Shown here one piece after another: positions 5,209-9,528 of a stretch of 9,528 nt of DNA. The number at the start of each line of letters is the position of its first letter. Positions within the stretch are counted from its first letter, which is position 1. The stretch covers positions 1 through 9,528 of the forward strand of contig JAESSU010000538.1 of the NCBI GenBank assembly GCA_016763955.1. The letters run 5' to 3'. Under the pieces are notes generated by a model. It was not told the DNA's origin. It saw only the letters and a list, made by a program, of their open reading frames with translations, and searched no databases. Both the position numbers and the translations under genes were made by a program. Source of the stretch: Phycisphaeraceae bacterium (GTDB taxonomy: Bacteria > Planctomycetota > Phycisphaerae > Phycisphaerales > Phycisphaeraceae).

Positions 5209-6467
5209 ACATTCACCCGTCCCTCACCGGCAATCTGACGCAGTGGCCTGATCCGATGCACGCGATACCGCTCAGCGTCGCTGGCATGGGTCGGTGTGAA
5301 GTCAGCATCCTTGTCCGGCTTGCCATGCTCATCGGGCATCACTTCCCGCAGGTCGCGGATTAGCTTCTTGCACTGGGGATGGATCAGCCAATGCACTTCG
5401 CCATCAAGATCACTTAAGGCATCATTGGTGGACATCACTGAATCGATAATGCCCGGCGCTTGCTTGGGAACACGACGGCGAATGCTCACGCCAAGCGGCA
5501 CTAAAGCTCGCTGCATGATCTTGTAGCCTGAGTCACTGGTGTAGATCGATTCTGATCTGCCTGCACTATCACCAAATATCTGAATCTCACGAATCCCCCG
5601 GCCCCCCCGGATCTCCTTGCTTTGCTCTGGCCACCAACGGTCGGTGAAATCTCTCATAATCTGGATCGTGTCCCAGCGGTCGCCGTAGAGTTCATCGAAT
5701 GTTGTGATCATGTCTGCACGCTCATCGTATTGACCGATCAACATATGACTGCCGGGGCGTTTGTTAAAGTCAATAGCAATGGACAGTGGTAAGGCAGGGT
5801 TGAGTGCCACGGTATTTCTGACATTGCGGGCCTCGCTGAAATGGTGGTAAACCGCATCATCGCCTAGGCCTTTGGGGTCTTGTTGATAGACAGCATCCCA
5901 AATGCCGCCGGACTGCTTACTGCCTAGTAGGGATTCGAGCGTGTGTAGCTTAGGACACAACACAGCACCTTTGGGCCGTCGCATTGGATCGCCTTGCTCA
6001 GCGATAGCCGGTAAGCGGATTAGCTGCCAGTCATCGGGGTGATCCTTGAGCAGATAGCCAGACAGATCATCAGGATGCCAACGGGTATGCAAGACGATCA
6101 TGGTGGTGTTCTGTTGACGGCGTGTGTAGAACGCAGAGTCGAACCATGTTTTAACCTTGCGACGGGTAGCAGGGGACCATGCGTCTGACCAATCTTTGTA
6201 GGGATCATCAATCAGGCCAATGTCCATTGGAAAGCCGGATATCGCGCCGCCAATGGTCGTGCTGTATAAACCGCCCACGCCGGTGTGGGTGTTCCAACGG
6301 CCCACCGCTTTATTGTCAGCCTTGAGGCTCGTGTTTAATTCAGGTCGCTCAACGAATTGATCTCTCACAAAACTGCTGTGGCCAAAGATCAAGTCTTTGG
6401 AGTACGACGCGGAGACGATTCTTTTGTCTGGCCAGTGTTCCAATAGCACACAATAAGCCAGCGGCAA
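5205..6467 (-). CDS. Terminase large subunit, main part (Walker B ATPase and RuvC-like nuclease)
   Basis: The frame is open for 420 codons from a TTG at 6467, which is probably not a true start, because the sequence simply continues the ATPase domain begun in the overlapping frame (6751-6389). LEHWPDKRIVSASYSKDL is the strand after Walker A. DIGLIDDPYKDWSDA carries Walker B (LIDD), and MIVLHTRWHPDDLSGYLL is the coupling motif of phage TerL. The nuclease follows with candidate metal-binding acids in LSIAIDFNKRPGSH and IQIFGDSAGRSE, and a final HASDAERYRVHR. TerL translocates DNA into the prohead through the portal and cuts it. The stop TAA at 5205-5207 overlaps the stop of the plus-strand gene in a GTTTAAAC palindrome. 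Product identity is sure; function as encoded requires the frame change to be real or an error. Confidence 0.9.
   Translation of the reverse strand: MPLAYCVLLEHWPDKRIVSASYSKDLIFGHSSFVRDQFVERPELNTSLKADNKAVGRWNTHTGVGGLYSTTIGGAISGFPMDIGLIDDPYKDWSDAWSPATRRKVKTWFDSAFYTRRQQNTTMIVLHTRWHPDDLSGYLLKDHPDDWQLIRLPAIAEQGDPMRRPKGAVLCPKLHTLESLLGSKQSGGIWDAVYQQDPKGLGDDAVYHHFSEARNVRNTVALNPALPLSIAIDFNKRPGSHMLIGQYDERADMITTFDELYGDRWDTIQIMRDFTDRWWPEQSKEIRGGRGIREIQIFGDSAGRSESIYTSDSGYKIMQRALVPLGVSIRRRVPKQAPGIIDSVMSTNDALSDLDGEVHWLIHPQCKKLIRDLREVMPDEHGKPDKDADFTPTHASDAERYRVHRIRPLRQIAGEGRVNV
5215..5227. repeat. Direct repeat, right copy, within the 3' end of TerL
   Basis: ACCCGTCCCTCAC, the near-identical partner of 4545-4558. 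Together they bracket the plus-strand gene. A shorter related string, CCCGTCCCT, also occurs near 869-877 just upstream of the protease start, so part of the match may come from a recurring translation-start-like sequence. Confidence 0.4.
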
Positions 6468-6751
6468 AGGAACCAGCTTTTTCCATGCTGTGGGGGCATG
6501 TTGATAATCAGTCGGCCGCGTCCTTTACGGATGGCACGTGTGACGATGTTGGCGATGTAAGCAACATGCTCAAAGACATGGTATTGCATCGCTGCGGGAT
6601 CATCATGTGTGATCCACGCAGCGAACCAGTCAGGTCGAGAGCAGATGACCTCACGCGGAACCTTGCTCCAATCAACCCCCGCCCCCGGAACCTCCGGAAG
6701 TTCAATGCTATGCGATATGGGTGTGGCAAGGTCATTCACTTTCATCCTCAT
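6389..6751 (-). CDS. Terminase large subunit, N-terminal part with Walker A (frameshifted)
   Basis: The 120-codon frame begins at ATG 6751 (a second ATG two codons later, at 6745, is as good) and overlaps the end of TerS by 20 bases, so translation is probably coupled. It carries RPDWFAAWITHDDPAAMQYHVFEH and the adenine/phosphate-binding motif RLIINMPPQHGKSWF, the Walker A of phage TerL. Sequence like the family continues to about CRW; after that the frame runs into unrelated residues (LIVCYWNTGQ) and stops at 6389. The proper continuation, LAYCVLLEHWPDKR, lies one frame over from about 6463. Adding four bases to the CTGG in CGCTGGCTTAT (forward 6453-6463) would restore RWLAYCVLL, so loss of one unit of a CTGG tandem is a good explanation. 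A single-base error would do nearly as well. Confidence 0.85.
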   Translation of the reverse strand: MRMKVNDLATPISHSIELPEVPGAGVDWSKVPREVICSRPDWFAAWITHDDPAAMQYHVFEHVAYIANIVTRAIRKGRGRLIINMPPQHGKSWFLCRWLIVCYWNTGQTKESSPRRTPKT

Positions 6752-7217
6752 CTACCACGCCAGTTGGTAGGCCCATCGCTACGCCCAAAGTCTGAGCAGC
6801 AGCTGCAAGTGCAGGGTCGCTAGCAATCTTTGAAGCGTGCTGCGGATCAATGATTTGCTGCTGAATTGGCTTGCCGTCCTTGCCGGTGATTTCATGTTTG
6901 AGTGGCGACTCAAGGCCCATGATCTTGTCGACCCGCTTCTGGGCCCGGAGTTTGTTGATGGTGCTGGACTTGTTGTCAGATACGACCGACCGGTACAAGC
7001 CTAAGCTTCTAGCAATCAGTACCTCGCGGGGCTCATCTAGCTCTTCGATCAATATGTTGCGAGCAGAAGATAGATACCGTTCAGCAGTCCGAGCAGACAC
7101 GCCAAACGAAGACCTACACATCTTCTTGATCTCGCTCTTGGAGCTACCCGCGACAAGCATCTGCAACACACGGTCAATACGCGATTCTTTTTCAAGTTTT
7201 GTAGGTTTATCAGTCAT
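6732..7217 (-). CDS. Terminase small subunit (TerS)-like DNA-recognition protein
   Basis: A 161-residue protein directly upstream of TerL. Residues 10-55 form a helix-turn-helix-like segment (RIDRVLQMLVAGSSKSEIKK, then VSARTAERYLSSA), which would bind the phage packaging site. The middle is helical (PREVLIARSLGLYRSVV, LRAQKRVDKIMGLE), consistent with oligomerisation. The C-terminus is acidic, ending VVDEDESE. TerS rings recognise phage DNA and regulate the TerL ATPase. The start ATG at 7217 has no clear ribosome binding site in the bases before it. The end overlaps the TerL start by 20 bases. The gene is divergent from the toxin-antitoxin cassette across a 121-base region. Length, fold and neighbour together make the call strong, although small terminases diverge quickly in sequence. 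Confidence 0.8.
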   Translation of the reverse strand: MTDKPTKLEKESRIDRVLQMLVAGSSKSEIKKMCRSSFGVSARTAERYLSSARNILIEELDEPREVLIARSLGLYRSVVSDNKSSTINKLRAQKRVDKIMGLESPLKHEITGKDGKPIQQQIIDPQHASKIASDPALAAAAQTLGVAMGLPTGVVDEDESE

Positions 7218-7290
7218 ATCAATAGGTGATTGGCTAAATGCGACATGTTTTGTGGCGGGGCGGAGGGGAAAATTTCGATTGTTTAATGTA

Positions 7291-7318
7291 TTGACGATGG
7301 ATATACTTTGTATATAGA
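7291..7318 (+). promoter_or_regulatory. Putative sigma-70 promoter of the toxin-antitoxin cassette
   Basis: TTGACG at 7291-7296 is a good -35. The -10 is either TATATA (7311-7316, spacer 14) or TATAGA (7313-7318, spacer 16). A second possibility is TATACT at 7302-7307 with the weak -35 TTGTTT at 7279. The position 20-50 bases ahead of the antitoxin ATG is right. Confidence 0.5.
7301..7315. promoter_or_regulatory. Palindromic operator candidate for antitoxin autorepression
   Basis: ATATAC-TTT-GTATAT is a perfect inverted repeat of six-base arms with a three-base centre, lying between the -35 and -10 elements. AbrB/MazE-type antitoxins bind such AT-rich palindromes as dimers and repress their own operon, usually more tightly with the toxin bound. 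Binding here is inferred from position and symmetry only. Confidence 0.5.
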
Positions 7319-7338
7319 CATCAATAAAGGGCCTGATT

Positions 7339-7566
7339 ATGATTAAGACAGTGACAAAGCACGGAAACAGTTATGCGATGATAATCGACAAGCCTATTCT
7401 TGAATTGCTTCATGCCACAGCCGATACCGCTTTTGAGATTGTGACGGATGGGCGGTCGTTGGTATTGACCCCGATTCATGATCCAAAGGAAGAAGCGAAA
7501 TTCACACAAGCCATTGATCGAGTTCATAAACGATTTGGCAAAGCAATGAAGAAGTTGGCGGAGTAG
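7339..7566 (+). CDS. AbrB/MazE-family antitoxin
   Basis: A 75-residue protein with the swapped-hairpin AbrB/MazE DNA-binding pattern at residues 1-45: VTKHGNSYAMIIDKPILELL, then AFEIVTDGRSLVLTPI. The C-terminal 30 residues are charged and helical (KEEAKFTQAIDRVHKRFGKA) and would be the disordered toxin-wrapping part. The start ATG follows AAAGGG by about nine bases. The gene lies three bases ahead of a Doc-type toxin, so the pair forms a type II toxin-antitoxin operon: the labile antitoxin neutralises the toxin and represses the promoter. Classic Doc partners with Phd, so an AbrB-fold partner is a hybrid arrangement. It is the only complete protein-coding frame in this window that ends in TAG apart from the interrupted MuF, in keeping with an origin separate from the phage genes. 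Confidence 0.88.
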   Translation: MIKTVTKHGNSYAMIIDKPILELLHATADTAFEIVTDGRSLVLTPIHDPKEEAKFTQAIDRVHKRFGKAMKKLAE

Positions 7567-7569
7567 TCA

Positions 7570-7956
7570 ATGTCGATTGTCTTTCTCGAAAACCATCATG
7601 TACTGCGTTTGCATCAAAGCTTGATTGAAACCTATGGTGGGCAGGCGGGGGTTCGAGACAGTGGGTTGCTTGACTCAGCTATTGCACAGCCTAAAGCGAT
7701 GTTTTCTCAACAGTACCTGCATGATGAGCCATTTGGTATGGCTGCTGCCTATTTGTATCACATCGTTGAGAACCATCCCTTTTTTGATGGGAACAAGCGT
7801 ACTGGAGCAGCTAGTGCTATTGTGTTTCTGGATATCAATGGCATTCAAATTGATAACAATGAGCAGGGGCTTGTTGACCTGACGTTGTCTGTTGCAACAG
7901 GTAGGGCAGTTAAGTTGGATGTTGCAAATTTCTTTTTAGAACATCAACTTAAGTAA
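7570..7956 (+). CDS. doc: Doc/Fic-family toxin (death-on-curing)
   Basis: A 128-residue protein matching the Doc family in length and order. The N-terminus is FLENHHVLRLHQSLIETYGG, followed by GVRDSGLLDSAIAQPKAMF, the helix FGMAAAYLYHIVENHPF, the active-site motif HPFFDGNKRTG (residues about 72-82), and AIVFLDINGI. The His, Asp/Gly-Asn-Lys-Arg motif is intact, so it should be active. Family knowledge: Doc phosphorylates EF-Tu at a conserved threonine and blocks translation, unlike AMP-transferring Fic proteins. GGAG at the end of the antitoxin frame, seven bases before the ATG, serves as ribosome binding site. The stop overlaps by eight bases the stop of the convergent tail gene, so there is no room for a terminator between them. 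Likely role: stabilising the prophage or plasmid-like element, or defence. Confidence 0.9.
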   Translation: MSIVFLENHHVLRLHQSLIETYGGQAGVRDSGLLDSAIAQPKAMFSQQYLHDEPFGMAAAYLYHIVENHPFFDGNKRTGAASAIVFLDINGIQIDNNEQGLVDLTLSVATGRAVKLDVANFFLEHQLK

Positions 7957-9058
7957 CCACCACCGGCGACACCGGTCCCAGTGCATCCACTACAACTGCC
8001 GGAACATCAGACCAAACACCATAACCATTAGCGTCAGCAGGTCGCACTTGCAGGCGCATGGTTTGTCCATGTGTGAACGGGCCGACGGTCACTTGTGTGA
8101 TGTATGCACCATCAGATGGCGCGGTGAGCGTGTCGATGATCTGTTGCGTGGCGGTGTCGTATACTTCAAAGCTCGTTGGATTGCGGTGCCAAGTCTGCAA
8201 ATCCTCAAGGGTGATCGCCAAGCTGATCTTGCCCGCGACGATAGGCAGAGCGGTGATACTATCAATCTCTCGCAGTTGTGTAAGCACATGGCCATCAGCT
8301 GCGAACGTGACATCGATGGGCGTCTTGGTGGACTCATTGCCGTACTGATCAACATAGGATAGTTCTAATGCCCACAACCCTACTGGCATCAGGCTAAATA
8401 GGTCGAGTTGGCGGGCGGTTCCACTGGCTTGAGCGACTACTGTGTTGTCATGGTAGAACATAAACTGTGGGTAGTGGATGATTGCAGATGTGGTGATGGA
8501 CAGTTGAGAATTGCCGGTCAATTTCTTAAAGCTTGATACTGATGCAGCGGTAGTGATCTGCAATGAAGACGTTCCAGAGATTTTCCGAATAGAACTCAGG
8601 CTGCCCGACGCGGTGAAGTCTAACACCGTCGCACTAGCTACCATTTTTTGACTGTTGAGCGTGCCGTTGGCTGTGATGGTCAGGTCTGCATTACCCGAAA
8701 GTTTCTTGACGCTGGAAATCGCTGCTGTTGTCGAGATCGCCAGGGATGAAGTGGCTGATAGGCTGCGAAGCTTGGTGATGCTAGCTGATGTGGTGAACGA
8801 TAGGCTCGCATTGCCTGCGATGTTGCCATTGCGTGCGAACATCGAGCCGTTGGCCGTGATCGACAGGTCCGCATTGCCTGAAAGCTTCTTGGTACTGCTA
8901 GCAGTAGCAGACGTGCTGACCGACAGCGTACTGCTGCCGACGAGCTTCTTTGTTGATGAGACGTTGCCTGCTGCCGAAATAGACAGACCACTACTGCCAA
9001 CCATCCTATTGGGGTTGGAGCCACTAAGTAGCAGGAATAGTCCTTGTCTATTGAGCAT
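7949..9058 (-). CDS. Repeat-rich tail-fibre-like structural protein with fibronectin-like C-terminus
   Basis: A 369-residue protein. After a short N-terminus (MLNRQGLFLLLSG), residues about 18-200 are nine imperfect repeats of 18-20 residues of the type KKLSGNADLSITANGS, rich in Ser, Thr, Ala and Gly with alternating hydrophobic residues, as in fibrous beta-rich virion proteins. Residues 200-270 (LMPVGLWALELSYVDQYGNES) and 275-369 (SFEVYDTATQQII, THGQTMRLQVRPADANGYG, WSDVPAVVV) look like two immunoglobulin/fibronectin-type domains. This composition suggests a tail or appendage protein, possibly at the cell-contact end. It starts nine bases after the stop of the gene at 9068 with no strong ribosome binding site, so it is probably coupled. 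No specific family is recognised; the structural role is inferred from repeats, domains and neighbours. Confidence 0.7.
   Translation of the reverse strand: MLNRQGLFLLLSGSNPNRMVGSSGLSISAAGNVSSTKKLVGSSTLSVSTSATASSTKKLSGNADLSITANGSMFARNGNIAGNASLSFTTSASITKLRSLSATSSLAISTTAAISSVKKLSGNADLTITANGTLNSQKMVASATVLDFTASGSLSSIRKISGTSSLQITTAASVSSFKKLTGNSQLSITTSAIIHYPQFMFYHDNTVVAQASGTARQLDLFSLMPVGLWALELSYVDQYGNESTKTPIDVTFAADGHVLTQLREIDSITALPIVAGKISLAITLEDLQTWHRNPTSFEVYDTATQQIIDTLTAPSDGAYITQVTVGPFTHGQTMRLQVRPADANGYGVWSDVPAVVVDALGPVSPVVVT
8468..9007 (-). repeat. Tandem repeat coding region (about nine units of 54-60 bases)
   Basis: The DNA that codes for the nine repeats is itself visibly repetitive. Units around 8660-8710 and 8850-8900 encode KKLSGNADLTITANG and KKLSGNADLSITANG and are the closest pair, suggesting recent duplication or gene conversion, while other units have drifted. 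Units always break at a basic dipeptide (KK, RK, RS) followed by a hydrophobic residue. Confidence 0.7.
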
Positions 9059-9067
9059 AGGTCAGGA

Positions 9068-9475
9068 TCAGTCGGCAGTGAAAGTAAGATCGCCTGCAGC
9101 AAACAAAGGGGTGTCGCCGGAAATGAACGCTTTAGCCGCAGCGAGCGTGCCATAGAAGATCATGTTGCCAGCGGTCACAGCATCGTAGACTGCAAAATGT
9201 GTGATTGTCCCCCATGCTCCTGTCGCTGCTGGGAACTGAATGGCATTGGCATTGCTTGTCACGCCACTAGCAGCAACGTTCCAATCGGCTGCTACGGTGG
9301 AGACGCGGGCATAGCCGTTGCCGACAGGCGGTGTTGAGCCTGAACCGTCTTCGGTTGGATCGGCTGTGGAGAGTTCGATATAGAGTGCCGGAGCCGATGC
9401 AAGCACGCCAAAGGCACTGGTCTTGCCGAACAGGCTATTGAGAACGGCGTCTTCTGCATAGTTTGAGAGTGTCAT
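9068..9475 (-). CDS. Small phage tail/appendage structural protein
   Basis: A 135-residue protein starting MTLSNYAEDAVLNSLFGK, followed by ALYIELSTADPTEDGSG, GNGYARVSTVAADWNVA and GAWGTITHFAVYDAVTAGN, and ending LFAAGDLTFTAD. This is the pattern of a widespread family of small virion proteins in tailed phages, often annotated as tail fibre protein. A beta-sandwich fold with the GYARV, W and THFAVYD elements in this order is characteristic. I recognise the pattern from memory and cannot name a Pfam entry with certainty. The ATG at 9475 has a good ribosome binding site (AAGGA, seven-base spacer). It is followed nine bases on by the repeat-rich protein, so the two form one unit. The remaining 53 bases to the window edge hold no gene. 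Confidence 0.75.
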   Translation of the reverse strand: MTLSNYAEDAVLNSLFGKTSAFGVLASAPALYIELSTADPTEDGSGSTPPVGNGYARVSTVAADWNVAASGVTSNANAIQFPAATGAWGTITHFAVYDAVTAGNMIFYGTLAAAKAFISGDTPLFAAGDLTFTAD

Positions 9476-9528
9476 AGAAATATCCTTGTTTACAGGGGGT
9501 GATTATTACTTCCGGGGGTGGGGCCGGG

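Noticed and set aside
6477..6484. Programmed -1 frameshift at the run of five A in TerL
   Set aside because: The joint there would change Walker A GKS to GKK and skip FLCRW, which fits the family; the better joint is about 15 bases later, where there is no slippery sequence.
1..9528. tRNA genes, rRNA, CRISPR arrays, IS elements or integrase
   Set aside because: No cloverleaf-like or repeat-spacer pattern and no transposase or recombinase motif seen on either strand.

Overview
The window is part of the virion-morphogenesis cluster of a Mu-like tailed phage or prophage, read almost entirely on the minus strand. The order small terminase, large terminase, DUF935 (Mu gp29-like) portal, Mu F-like head protein, small protein, protease with a nested scaffold is the Mu head order. 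The window ends inside the protease/scaffold gene, so the major capsid gene should lie beyond position 1. The sequence looks roughly half G+C, and several genes have GGAG/AAGGA-type ribosome binding sites. A proteobacterial host is a reasonable guess, but nothing here fixes the genus, and no host gene, integrase, tRNA or att site is visible.

Layout from right to left, in the direction of transcription: a small tail-associated protein (9475-9068); a tail-fibre-like protein with about nine tandem repeats of 18-20 residues and a fibronectin-like C-terminus (9058-7949); a plus-strand toxin-antitoxin cassette with an AbrB/MazE-type antitoxin and a Doc/Fic toxin (7339-7956); TerS (7217-6732); TerL in two overlapping frames (6751-5205); a plus-strand membrane-protein gene (4617-5208), also frame-broken; a small membrane protein (4412-4212) coupled to the portal (4219-2921); MuF (2917-2153), followed in the same frame after one amber codon by a proline-rich linker and HExxH metallopeptidase-like domain (2149-1241); a 77-residue acidic protein coupled by an ATGA overlap (1244-1011); and a protease gene (GTG at 860) with an internal ribosome binding site and ATG for a scaffold (245).

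The packaging and head genes would work together: TerS and TerL drive DNA into the head through the portal, MuF is a minor head protein likely entering with or near the portal, and the protease cleaves the scaffold during maturation. Two cassettes on the opposite strand sit in this cluster, and each ends with its stop codon overlapping that of the neighbouring phage gene. They are the TA pair and the membrane protein, which looks like a moron and could be a superinfection-exclusion or defence gene.

The best candidates for something unusual are the MuF-metallopeptidase locus with its in-frame TAG and adjacent small acidic gene (a possible phage-borne MuF toxin and immunity pair), the plus-strand membrane cassette bracketed by short direct repeats, and a bipartite intergenic repeat found in two places upstream of minus-strand phage genes. 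Three reading-frame breaks in about 5 kb (TerL, membrane gene, MuF) mean this is a decaying prophage, a sequence with errors, or in part real recoding. The sequence alone does not settle which.
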